A DNA stretch of 64,000 bases, from the NCBI GenBank assembly GCA_022560025.1, contig JAFISE010000053.1:62001-126000 (forward strand), in the 5' to 3' direction. Positions 23,584 through 33,920 of this stretch are shown piece by piece. Origin of the DNA: Stagonosporopsis chrysanthemi. Its lineage: Eukaryota > Ascomycota > Dothideomycetes > Pleosporales > Didymellaceae. The notes beneath the pieces were generated by a model. It searched no databases. It worked only from the letters and a program-made list of their open reading frames with translations, and was not told the origin of the DNA. Position numbers and translations under genes: made by a program. Position 1 is the stretch's first letter. Each line of letters starts with the position of its first letter.

Positions 23584-25876
23584 ATGACTACACCGAGGCG
23601 GAAAGCGTGCGTCGAGTGTCGCCAACAAAAGGTACCACCCCTCACCGCACCCCAGCCACATCGTACCAATGGACGCGATAACTGATGGACCAGATTCGAT
23701 GTGACGTTGAGCAACACAAAGTACCACATGATGCATGCAGTCGCTGCAAGAAAATGGGTCTTGAATGCAGGATTCTGCCTACATCAACCAGGAATCTTCG
23801 CCAAACAAAGGCTGAGATGCGGAGAGAGTTGGAAGAGCTGCGGTGGAATATGAGGCATAGTCAGGCGCCAGGCTCTGCTACAGAATCCAACTACCCCCAT
23901 TCGACGGCATCGCCTAACATGGACGTGGACCGCGAACAGTACTCGGATCCCTCGGGTCGGACTGATGCATCACATTCATTATCACCAAGCTTCGAATCAA
24001 GACCGCCAACAAGAAAAGGATCCGGGTCCAATGGAACGATCCCACGAATGCTGGAAGGTTATGTTCTTGATCCTAAACGTATCGATGACTGCTTCATGCT
24101 GTATTACTACCCGCTGTCCCCGATGTTTCTCTTTCTGACTTGCTTCCTAGATTCTTCACACAGTATCATCCCCTTTTTCCTATTCTTGATGCATCCCTAG
24201 GGCCGAACGACTATCATGAGCTCTCGCCATTCCTCTTCTGGACCATTATTGTGATCGGATCAAGAAGATACGCCGAAGACCCAAATGTTCTCAACAAGTC
24301 TAGCCAACTTGTTACACCGCTGGCTTTCTCGTCAATGGCGTTGCGATCGTCCCCGATGCCAGTGATTCAAGGTCTTCTCCTTCTTTGTACATGGCGATTG
24401 CCAACAAATTCCATGTACAAGGATATGACTCACCTGATGTGTGGATCCGCAGTTCATCTGGCTACACAGATCGGGCTCCATATTTCAGGCGTAGGGCAGG
24501 ATTTTGTTAGAATGCCTGTTAAGAAAGACCAGGAGCAGAAAGTGTTTCGGGCAAGATTATGGCTGTGTTGTGTCATTGTTTCGATCAGGTATGTTGAGAA
24601 CGGGCAAAAGAGAACAGCCAACTAACACATCAAAGGACAAGCTGTGCTGAAGGTATCCCGCCCCTCGCAGAGTCGTTCTTCGATTGTGACGAACGGGATC
24701 GCGAGGACATGATTCCTTTCTTACCAGCTGATCTTCAGTTCCTGCATAAGGTCTACATCATTCTTTTGCGCGCCATCGTCGCGATGGGAAAGTCGAATCT
24801 GCAATCAATCAAATGTGACGTTCGCGTGCTAAGATCCCTCATCAGCATCTTCGATTCTCAGCTTCTGAGCCTTGCCCCGTCCGCTCCGAGTGAGCTAGGT
24901 AGGTCCGGTCTTTAGCTTATCAAAGCACGAACTGACCCACTCAGATACGCTCCAGCTTAATTGTGCCCGTATTCACGTAATGGCCTTCCACTTCTTCGCA
25001 CATCCCATGAGCCCCGATGCGGATGGCTTGTCTCGATTCTTCTCCCTTTGCGTCTCCACCATCAACACTGCGACTGTCATGGCTCAAACGGTCAATCTTG
25101 CATCCGTGTCGCAATCCTTCGTCGACAGGACGATCTGTCTCGCTGGTTTCACGATCCTAAGGCTTGTCCGAAGTCCTCTGGCCCAGCACCTAGATCTCGC
25201 GTCTGGGGAACAAGCATTCTTCCAAGCCGTACAGTTCCTTAAAAATGTCTCGTTGCAGCCTGAAGACATCGGAATGCGTACAGCTCTGATCATGCACGAT
25301 CTCTGGAACAGCAACAAAGTTTTCCGCAGGAAAGATGGACGGATCGAATCGCTTGGACTACGATTACGAACTAGACTAAGCATGAGCGTCAGTTACGACA
25401 TGTTCTGGTACTGGCGGGAAGAGTTTGGTAACATGCAGAACCCTTACAATGGGGATGAGAATACCAATACCTCAAATGAAGTGACGCAGCCTGGCACACC
25501 TCGTAAGCAACTACAGACTTTGTCACTAGGCCATCAACTGATACGGTGCCCAGCATACATACAGAACCAGGACCAGAAATTCCCGGTAGCGACTTCAGCA
25601 CCGTCGAACATGCCTACAGCGCAGCAACCTCTTACGAAATTCGACCCCAGTCTAATCAATCCCCAACTGCAAGTTGACCCTGCGGCGGGGATGAGTTTCG
25701 ACACCTGGGATGGATCTGACTACAACGTACCACCGATGTTGGACCAATTTCCTGACTACGACTGGGCTGCTGGTTTTGAGTTCACTAACAGCGATTTCCC
25801 CAACGCCACCCTGGGTCCAATAGGAGGCCCCATGATGCAACAAAACGTTGGCAACATGGGATATACCTTTGGCTGA
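23584..25876 (+). CDS. Zn(II)2Cys6 transcription factor, Leu3-like
   Basis: Nuclear DNA-binding regulator. There are six exons: 23584-23631, 23694-24100, 24151-24588, 24636-24898, 24945-25502 and 25554-25876, 678 aa. The zinc cluster comprises Cys9, 12, 19, 31, 34 and 41 (KACVECRQQK...CSRCKKMGLEC), the arrangement typical of Leu3/War1 relatives, followed by a basic, probably coiled-coil linker (KAEMRRELEELRWNM). The middle homology region begins IDDCFMLFFTQYHPLFPILD; this appears only if the 50-nt intron 24101-24150 is removed. It continues through GSAVHLATQIGLHISG. The C-terminus is acidic and aromatic (DQFPDYDWAAGFEF), a likely activation segment. Intron 5 is 51 nt, in frame and stop-free. 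The target is unknown; the nearest downstream gene is a PEP-mutase-type enzyme. Confidence 0.9.
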
Positions 25877-27521
25877 GAAACTCAGCGAGCAATTCGTCAA
25901 CAATATTTTCGAATACAGCCATGCGTATGAGAAAAAGCACTGAAGTTGGCTAAAGTGGTCGCCGATAGGGACTGATGACACGAAAGATCTGAAACATGGA
26001 AACTTACCCGCTGGGAGCCACTGACCAAGAAATTGACTTTTGTCTTCATGTCCAAAGCACGGAATGGTTTCCTGTGTCGACGAGTGGACGATTTGCAGAG
26101 CTCGCTTTCGCCGAAAGTGCTTCGACGAAGCATTCAGAGACTGCACAACGTATATGCGACATCTTTCGCTTCGAAAGATTGTGACCTGGGATGAAAGAAT
26201 ACCAGAATATCAAGAAATCCAAGCTGTTGGGCTGTCTATTGAATTTCGTCATAACCAGGAAAGGATGGACTACATCTTTCGAAGCACCAGGATTGAATAG
26301 GGCTCTTTAGCAAGCTAGACGAGCGCATGTTGCAATGAAACGATCCACCATTAGCTGGCGCAACCCGAAGGATTCCTGTACTGGGACGAAACAAGACTGC
26401 CAGAGTGATCTTCGGAAAGTCGGAGGGGGACTGTGATGTGATTTAGCAATGGCAACAAGGGCCTGTGTGTTTAAAGATATCGAAAGATTGACCAGTGAGG
26501 CCGAGTCCGCCGAGGTCAGGGCTCAGGTTCGCTTCTCGGTCAGTAAAATGCACGAAGGATCGCAACGGTGAGGGTCGCATGTTTCAGTCGTACGATTAGT
26601 AACGTGTGCAGATCCAATTGGGGCAGGATTTACAGGATCCAGATACGCGTTCTGCTCATATAGTCCATCGCCCTCATGGGTGCAGCGTTAGGATTTACAC
26701 TCCCGGCTCTTCAAGGGGATTGTAGTCTGCGCTCACTTGTGCTGTGTTCGACTAGGTCATCTCCATTGGTATATACCACGATCTGGCAGCGCCAAAAGTA
26801 CGTCAGTAGTCTGCAACCATTGGACACACTCCTTGTGTGCTCTAGTCAGCCCTACGAACCCTTCTCCCACACCACCGACGTTAAGCCAGACCCTTATCCC
26901 ACGAAATGATGCCGATACCCCACACCGCCTCCCATCGCATGCATCATTTCGGACACATATCCCGCCCAATAATCGGCGAACGAACGTTTACCGCTAAGTT
27001 TTGCCCTCACATCTCTACACGTTGCACCAGTGGTGGCTCATGGCGGTGCATCCATCGGTAGAAGAACCGGCGAATATCGGCCTCGTACACTACGTCACTA
27101 CCGTTGCGGGGTGCACTTCATGGCAACTACTCACCAGAGTACGTTCTAGATGGAGACCGAAGACCATTTTTGGCAAAGACATCATTCTATTTGCTCACAG
27201 AAAGTTTAAATTACCGCGTGGGGGAGAGAAACTGACCGACAACCTCCACTCAGTTATGATCCGGCGCCGACCGAAATCGTCGCCCTTGTGAACACCAACA
27301 GTGACATATTTCGCGGGCCTGAACAACACATCTCGGCTCAATAGCTCGTTAGCTTCAAGATACAGTTTCGCTCAGCGCATTGGCCAGACGTCATCGTCAC
27401 TTTGTTGTGTTGAGCCAACGGTATCCTCAACATTTCAGGAGCCGAGCTCACATTCTGTAAGAGCCAAGACCAAATTAACACACCTCCAAACCTGGGTTTG
27501 ATCACCAACGGCACAAGCACA
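25877..27521. other. Intergenic, 1.6 kb
   Basis: Between two plus-strand genes. No gene, repeat or RNA is supportable. Open frames near 25900-26300 occur on both strands and are chance overlaps. Confidence 0.55.
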
Positions 27522-28495
27522 ATGACCGCAGTCGAGAAGTTGAGGGCGATGTTGGCGGATCCGGAGAAGTTCATTGCATGTCCTGGCGTGTATGATGGCT
27601 TCACGGCACGCATAGCGCTACAGGAAGGTGTGGACTGTCTGTACATGGTATGTTTGTCATCGTTCTTTCGATCAATGACCGCGGCACTAATTGCTACTTG
27701 CAGACGGGCGCAGGCACCACAATGAGCAGATTGGGTATGGCGGATATGGGTATTGCTACCCTGAACGACATGAGGGCCAATGCTGAGATGATTGCGAACC
27801 TTGACCCAAATGTGCCTCTGATCGCAGATGCAGACGCCGGATACGGGGGACCTATCATGGCTGGTCGTACGACAGCGCAGTACATCCGTGCTGGTGTCGC
27901 TGGTCTGCATCTCGAAGACCAAGTTGTCAACAAGCGCTGCGGTCACCTGAAAGGCAAACAACTCGTCGATATCTCCGATTATGTCGCAAGAATCAAGGCC
28001 GCTGCCTTGGCTCGTGAGAAGCACGGGGACATTGTCATCATCGCACGGACCGACGCTCTCCAAGGACATGGCTATGACGAAGCCATCAGGCGCCTTCGGG
28101 CTGCAGTCACAGAGGGTGCCGATGCTTGCTTTTTGGAAGGCGTCACAACACGTGAAGACGCTGCGCGGGCATGCAAGGACCTCGCGCCGACACCTTGCCT
28201 TTTCAACAACGTCCCCGGTGGCGTTTCGCCTGACTTCGGTGTCAAAGAATGCAAGGAAATCGGCTACAAGATTGCCATCTTTCCGTGCTTGGCATTCGAA
28301 ATGGTTTACCCCGCCGTCAAGAAAGCTATGCAGCAGCTGAAGACACTGGGCAATGTGGAACCTGCAGAGAAAGGTGGCAGAAGATACGGCCCGAAAGAGC
28401 TATTTCAGGTGTGCGGTATGGATGACCTGGTCGAATTTGACGAAGCTGCTGGTGGACATTCTTACTCCAAACTACAACAGAGCACGGATGGTTGA
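27522..28495 (+). CDS. PEP mutase / isocitrate lyase superfamily enzyme
   Basis: A C-C (or C-P) bond lyase of the oxaloacetate hydrolase / methylisocitrate lyase / phosphonomutase class. There are two exons, 27522-27647 and 27704-28495, 305 aa, the usual length. The barrel begins PGVYDGFTARIALQEG; TGAGTTMSRLG follows the intron; the metal-binding DADAGYGGP is at 84-92, then GLHLEDQ, and the active-site loop NKRCGHLKGK (119-123 KRCGH) fits the K[KR]CGH signature with its catalytic Cys. IIARTDA and FNNVPGG also match the family. Whether it makes oxalate from oxaloacetate or acts on another 2-oxo or malate-like acid cannot be decided from motifs alone. No signal peptide is seen, so it is probably cytosolic. 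Confidence 0.9.
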
Positions 28496-28790
28496 AAGAG
28501 TGCATTGTTTTCTTTGTATAATTTAGCGGGTGTTTTTTGTTTCGAGGATACCACAATGCTTGCATGAGGATCCTATTTTGCCGCTCCATCTGCATAATGT
28601 CAAACGTTAATGCAATTGCTTTATGGGGTTCACTACCAAGGACTCCTAGTGCCCTTGCGAACCAGACTCTACTCCTGTCAATCTGCAAGCGTGGGTTCAG
28701 CATAAGTAATTGATGGATGGCCACCCAACATTTCCTCAGTCAATAATCAATTGAAAACAACCCTGTATTGCTGCATCACGTTCGCTCAGT
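28496..28790. other. Intergenic, 295 bp
   Basis: 3' flank of the lyase gene and promoter of the 2EXR copy. Nothing specific is seen. Confidence 0.5.
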
Positions 28791-29612
28791 ATGCCTCCCA
28801 AAAGACGCGCAGCAGCTAATCACTCCGATCGCAGCAGGAAACGGCCCAAAGGACCTGGAGTTGCTGTACGAGGCCCCGTTGACCTGTGAGTGTACGAGCG
28901 AGCAGAACATTTTCCATACTGACCATCTCCAGCACTCGATTCAATTCGCTGCAATCACCTTTGCTGCGACTTCCTCCAGAGCTTCGCAAGATGATCTTCA
29001 TACACGCTTTTGGCCATCGAGTGATCGAGGTCGACCACATTCGTTCTCAACTCCAATTCCAGATCTTTCCCGACACGGGCCACCAGTTCCGGAGAGAGTC
29101 TCCACCGCATCGGGTCCCAAATCTCGTGAGTAGACAGTTCTTCCGCGAAGCATCTGAAACCTTGTTTTCAAGCGCAGAAGTCGACTTCAGGACCGCCGAG
29201 ACGTTCCGCCTACTTGCTTTGAAGAAACCCTCGATGGTCCGTCACATTCAAGACATCCGAATACATTGCTTCATCACTGCCCGCCAACAAAGCGAAATTC
29301 ACATATCGCGCTGGGCCAACGTTCTTACATCTTCCTTGGATCGGGGACTTAGACATCATGCTCGACAGGCATCGGGGCCACCTGGCAGGATTTACCAATG
29401 TCATGACAGATGCCTCGTGGAAGGTGCTCAAGCTACCAACCATCCTTCGCTCGTTTCAGCAGCATCGCTTGAACCATAGACGTACAAACGTCGACGTCTT
29501 CCATCATCCGGAAGACCCACCAACGACGAATACCCAACCACTCCGCCGAGCAATTCTGGCTCAATTATTGAAACATCATCCAAGGCGTACTTCAATGCGA
29601 CAAGCGAGCTAA
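28791..29612 (+). pseudogene. 2EXR-domain gene interrupted by a one-base frameshift
   Basis: Exon 1 is 28791-28885 and encodes a basic lysine/arginine-rich N-terminus (MPPKRRAAANHSDRSRKRPK). A 47-nt GTGAGT...CAG intron leads to exon 2 at 28933. The 2EXR motif follows: LQSPLLRLPPELRKMIFIHA, then NLVSRQFFREASETLF and RHIQDIRI. At a run of four G (29343-29346) the homologous sequence jumps to the next frame, where TDASWKVLKLPTIL and SFQQHRLN match the equivalent region of the 5.4-6.5 kb paralogue and run to a stop at 29612. Read as it stands, the first frame ends at 29479 with an unrelated tail of about 45 residues. It is either a recent pseudogene, a truncated functional form, or an error in the G run. 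Confidence 0.72.
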
Positions 29613-30279
29613 AGTTGACCTCGAGGCCAACCATATGTGCCAGACTCTTATGTCACCGGCTTCTTCGGCGACAAAGACTGCCACCAATTTATCTATATAA
29701 CATTGGCAGAATGTATCCATGTAGTCCCAGCCCACGTTTCATTGAAAATGAAAGGCATTGTAATTCTCGTAGCCTCTCTGTTACTCGTTTAAGCCTGTAC
29801 CTATCGACCGTGAAGGCCTCGACAGGAGCTTGGTGGCTCAGAGGTGCTGCTCAGTCTTTCGACTAATCTGTCATGACAGAAACGGCGAGTCTTTCCGCAA
29901 ACATCGACGGCTGGTAGTGCGATATCCAGGAGGCATGACACGATTCAAGGGAGTAAGGTGGAGGGGGCATGGAGAGAGTGTCCAGGATTCTATCCTAACG
30001 CCAATCATTGCAGCATATTCGCCATCTTGGCCTGCTTTACCTTCAGACCCAAGATCATTGTTTAGAAATAAGCGGTAAGTGATATGCTCTGCCTAGCACT
30101 ACGCTGCGTCGAGGAATGGGATGCATGAGGAAAGAAGCTGAATCTCAGCTTGGCAGGCACGGAGATTAGCACATTTCCACTAAGAGCTGATTTTGAGAAC
30201 AGAAAGCAGACTACTGCAGATTATAGAACGTAGTGATGTGAACCAGAATTACTACCTCGTGAAGCTTCCTCTCGCAATC
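29613..30279. other. Intergenic, 0.7 kb
   Basis: Between the broken 2EXR gene and the RidA relic. No coding content or repeat is seen. Confidence 0.5.
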
Positions 30280-30728
30280 ATGTCTCATTTGCAATACTCT
30301 GACTACGAAGGCTTCGGCGAACGTTCCAAGAGGGACATCAAGTACAGCCAGGCTGTGCACATTGACAACCGAATCGAGGTCTCTGGTCAGGGTGCGAATA
30401 AGGTCGTTGTAGCCAAAGATATGTTTTGACGCGCTTTAGGCGGTTGGGATCGACTGACCAAGGAGCTTCCCGAATCGCTCTCCAAGGAGGTCGACCAAGC
30501 CTCCGACAACGTAAGCATGCCCTCAAGTTGACTGGCGGCAAGATTTTGGACCAGATCTATAAAGTTCGCTTTTACATATCGGTCCCGCCTGACGACATAG
30601 TCGAACATATGGTGCGCAATATGAAGGAGCGATTCAAGGCACATGGCCCACTCCTGACATGCGTGCAGGCGGTCGCGCTGTACATTTGAATGAGAAATTA
30701 GGTGGAAGCAGAGGCTCATTTAGGCTAG
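30280..30728 (+). pseudogene. RidA/YjgF/UK114-family pseudogene
   Basis: RidA proteins deaminate reactive enamine/imine intermediates. The N-terminus is intact (MSHLQYSDYEGFGERSKRDI, then YSQAVHIDNRIEVSGQG). A 48-nt intron at 30392-30439 (GTGCGA...TTTAG) restores SGQGGWDR. After DQASDN a one-base deletion near 30510-30513 moves the homology to another frame: KHALKLTGGK, then QIYKVRFYISVPPDDIVEHM and GPLLTCVQAVALY. Two in-frame stops follow, TGA at 30687-30689 and TAG at 30699-30701, before the conserved end VEAEAHLG and its own stop at 30726-30728. Three independent lesions in otherwise well preserved sequence make this a recent pseudogene. A GTAAGC at the frameshift could act as a donor but would delete conserved core sequence. 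Confidence 0.85.
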
Positions 30729-30914
30729 ACGTTACGAATATACAATTCTTGGGTCAGGGACATCAATTGCATCCTGCATTAGTTCACCATCTCGATTCTG
30801 AGGTGTTTCGGTAGTGCTGTTTCCTGATTGGATGAACCCGCGGTTTTTAAAGTAGCTCACTCCCACCACCTGAGCTTACGGGCTCCTCGACACATCAACC
30901 ACACACCTGTCAGA

Positions 30915-31933
30915 ATGACAAAGCCTCCACCCTTCAAAAGAGCTGGGAAGAAGGCTTGCAAGGTTGTTGGGAAGTTCGGAGCGCTTGCTTGCAAGGGCCT
31001 TCTCCTGATATGCTGCGGCCCTTGCCTGGTGTGCGCAGTATGCCTTATCAAACCCAGAAGTTGCGTGGTCAAGCATGAAGCGTGCGAACCCCCAACACCT
31101 ACCCCGCCAGAGCCTCGTTTACGAAGTCTCACGCTGCCCTTGATCGAGAGGCAAGATGACCAGAAGACATTTGACCAATTTCAATCCTCTTTTTTCGCCA
31201 AGTTGCCCCTAGAGGTACGGCGCATGGTGTACATTGAAGCGATAGGAGGAGCCACGATCAATCTCAGAACATCTAGTGGGAAACCCCTTGCCAAACGGTA
31301 TCGTTGCTTTGGTTGCCCTTGCTGGGACCGTACACGCCCATTTCGAAGTGAGCTAGGCTTCGGATTGACCTTGTTGAGAACTTGTCGCCAGATGTATGCC
31401 TCAGACCTAAGCTGCGAGCACGGTATTATACAAGACTGACGTTGTGCAGGTACTCAGAGGCAGTCGAGTTTCTGTATACCGGCAACGCCTTCTCGCTTTC
31501 GACGTGGGACGACGATCACGCAACAGTAGACTACATGTCATACTACTTCTTACCGCATCGACTGAAACAAATCCGACAACTTCGTATCGATTGGGAGCTG
31601 GATAGCTTCTCTTATAGCCAGCATTTGGGACTGACGTCAGGCGGCCACAGCTTCGAAGCATGGAAGAAATCCTGGGACGCCTTGCGTTCAATGACTGGTA
31701 TTCGACAGCTACATATCGTTCTTTACTTTCGATGGCGCGAGGTGTTCGACTGTTATGAAGAGTATTGGGAAAAGTATGAGTTGGAGCTCTTGGACCCGGT
31801 CAAATCCATCACCGCACCGACTGACTTTGTTCTCGTACTGCCGGATCGAAGATGCTCGACAAACGTGGATCTGGGGACTTCAAGATGTGTTCTTCAGCAC
31901 CCCAAAGTCCACATTGCTGAAGAACCGTATTAA
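30915..31933 (+). CDS. DUF7730/2EXR-like protein with cysteine-rich hydrophobic N-terminus
   Basis: Function unknown. Exons 30915-31393 and 31450-31933, joined at phase 2 over a 56-nt GTATGC...CAG intron, give 320 aa. Residues 1-30 are basic. A hydrophobic segment packed with cysteines follows (ACKGLLLICCGPCLVCAVCL), which could be a membrane anchor or acylation site, then a proline-rich linker. The domain begins FFAKLPLEVRRMVYIEAIGG; the splice gives the conserved TCRQMYSEAVEFLYTGNAF, then LKQIRQLRIDWEL and a Trp-rich segment. The start is the first ATG of the frame. It pairs structurally with the gene at 33.9-35.0 kb, which has the same intron position in the same conserved motif. Confidence 0.83.
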
Positions 31934-32549
31934 ACTTTGGCTGACGATGAAAGCTGAACACACTGGGCAGCATGTTGGGATAGCCTTGGATACCAACGGA
32001 GCTAATGATGAGTAAAAGATGAGCAATGACACATTTTGCGGCCACAATTCTGGTATATTTGCCTTATAGTGCCAGAAGGTGGTTGAAGAAAGATCGTATG
32101 GTGACGTACAGTAGGATGCGCCAAGGGAACCGCAAGCTCAGCTCGGCAGGTACACAGTCGGTTCGTCGCCGGCTATCCTACACCCCCAAATCTCCTTTCG
32201 CCATTACGCAACGTGCGCACCGACATACGACTTGGCGCGATGTTGGCACTTGGCGCTTTAGCCGTCTTTGCATAGCTCCCCATCTCTTCACTCACCTCGT
32301 ACAGACCTCCGTCAGCCTCTTGCTCGCACCAAGAGATGCGCCAGGGTAGCTTCGCCACGTGCAGCAAGCAAGCTGATAAACTGGGTAGAGCTGATGGAGG
32401 GCTTTCCGAAGGCGGCGGAGCATTGGCTGGCTGCACTCATCGGGTTGGTCGTGGGCTGGTATAGATAAGAAGGGCCGGTCCCCATGCAATTAAACCGCAG
32501 GGACGATAACTTGCTCGATCTTCAAGTTCTAAATCTCAAGTCCTCAGCA
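31934..32549. other. Intergenic, 0.6 kb, promoter of secreted GDPD
   Basis: No gene. The right end is the GDPD promoter, described as a separate feature. Confidence 0.5.
32422..32468 (+). promoter_or_regulatory. CCAAT-type and TATA-like elements before the secreted GDPD
   Basis: ATTGG (an inverted CCAAT) lies at 32422-32426 and TATAGATAA at 32460-32468, about 125 and 90 bp before the start codon at 32550. The spacing is typical for a fungal core promoter. Prediction by eye only. Confidence 0.4.
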
Positions 32550-33809
32550 ATGCGCTCTTTCGTTGCTTCTTCGCTCGTCCTGGGCCTGGCCTCTGCTGTT
32601 GTTCTGCCTCGTACAGGACATCACTACCCTGAGAAGCATGGCAGCAAGCACAACCACACCAAGCTCAACGTCCAGGTTGGCGACCGGCCCTACTTCCTGG
32701 TCGACGACATGGACGAGGGCTCGCTGAAGGACAAGCTCGAAAGCTGCTCTGAGGGGCCCTTCAAGGCGTCAGACTTCGTCTTTGCGCACCGTGGCGCATC
32801 CCTCCAGTACCCCGAGCACACCTACGCCGCATACAGTGCGGCGCGCCGTCAAGGTGCAGGCGTGATTGAGTGTGATGTTGCGTTCACAAAGGACCTGCAA
32901 CTCGTATGCCGCCACGCGCAGTGCGACCTGCACACCACGACCAACGTCCTCAACACTACACTTGCGGACAAGTGCACTACCCGGTTCACCGCAGCCAACG
33001 GCACCGCCCCTGCATCAGCTAAATGCTGCACTTCGGACTTCACCCTGGCTGAATTCCAAACCCTCTGTGGAAAGCAGGACGGCTTCAACCCGAATGGCAC
33101 CACCGTCAAGCAATACATGGACGGCACGCCCTACTTCCGCACCGATTTGTACTCTTCCGGCTGCCCAAAGCTCATGACACTGAACGAATACATCGACGCC
33201 GTCGATTCCTGGGGTCTGAAGTTCACCGCCGAGCTCAAGACACCCGAGGTCAAGATGCCCTTCAACGGCAACTACACGCAGCAGCAGTATGCACAGGACA
33301 TGATCGACGCTTTTAAGAACAAGGGCATCGCCCCTGAGCGTGTCTGGCCACAATCTTTCCTGCCGGACGATATCTTCTACTGGATCGACAACGAGCCGGA
33401 GTTCGGTGCGCAGGCTGTGTATCTTGATGAGCGTGTTGATACGCCTGCCGGGTACGCTAATGCGACGGCAAGCCTGCCTGCGCTTGCTGAGCGCGGAGTC
33501 AAGATCATGGCGCCGGCAATGTTTGCGCTGACCAAGGTTGACAATGCGACGGGTGAGATTGTGCCGTCTGAGTACGCTATTGCTGCTAAGAAGAATGACT
33601 TGGAGATTGTGGCGTGGAGCTTCGAGCGCTCGGGTTGGCTGCAGATTGGTGGTGGAGGCTACTACTACGACTACGTGAAGAGCGTGATCAACAACGATGG
33701 AGACATGTACAAGGTTCTGGACGTACTTGCTCAGCAGGTCGGTATCAAGGCCATGTTCAGCGATTGGCCCGCGACGGTCACGTACTACGCCAACTGTTTT
33801 GGCTTGTAG
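32550..33809 (+). CDS. Secreted glycerophosphodiester phosphodiesterase family protein
   Basis: Extracellular member of the GDPD family, 419 aa, single exon. A signal peptide (MRSFVASSLVLGLASAVVLP) is followed by a His-rich linker. Core motifs: FVFAHRGAS with His80, VIECDVAFTKD with Glu107 and Asp109, and RHAQCDL with His122. Many cysteines and Asn-x-Ser/Thr sites suit an extracellular enzyme. KFTAELKTPEVKMPF supplies another conserved glutamate region, and IVAWSFERSGWL plus MFSDWPATVTYYANCFGL close the barrel. Its size and motifs match fungal secreted GDPD-like proteins that may release glycerol-3-phosphate from deacylated phospholipid. It differs clearly from the intracellular GDPD at 10.3 kb and is not a recent duplicate. 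An in-frame upstream ATG (in a 22-codon extension) was rejected because it would bury the signal peptide. Confidence 0.93.
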   Translation: MRSFVASSLVLGLASAVVLPRTGHHYPEKHGSKHNHTKLNVQVGDRPYFLVDDMDEGSLKDKLESCSEGPFKASDFVFAHRGASLQYPEHTYAAYSAARRQGAGVIECDVAFTKDLQLVCRHAQCDLHTTTNVLNTTLADKCTTRFTAANGTAPASAKCCTSDFTLAEFQTLCGKQDGFNPNGTTVKQYMDGTPYFRTDLYSSGCPKLMTLNEYIDAVDSWGLKFTAELKTPEVKMPFNGNYTQQQYAQDMIDAFKNKGIAPERVWPQSFLPDDIFYWIDNEPEFGAQAVYLDERVDTPAGYANATASLPALAERGVKIMAPAMFALTKVDNATGEIVPSEYAIAAKKNDLEIVAWSFERSGWLQIGGGGYYYDYVKSVINNDGDMYKVLDVLAQQVGIKAMFSDWPATVTYYANCFGL

Positions 33810-33920
33810 ACAGGATGATGCCAGGAAGTGTTCGCAGGTAGATACATAGCGTAATGAGACATGACGATATCTGCACGACATCGTAGTCAACACACCACTG
33901 CTTTCGCAATTGGCTTCTTC

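Noticed and set aside
24101..24150. Reading straight through 24101-24150 in the zinc-cluster gene, or a 26-nt intron there
   Set aside because: Read-through ends in a stop at 24200 and loses the conserved FFTQYHPLFPILD segment; 26 nt is too short for a fungal intron. The 50-nt intron explains the frame change.
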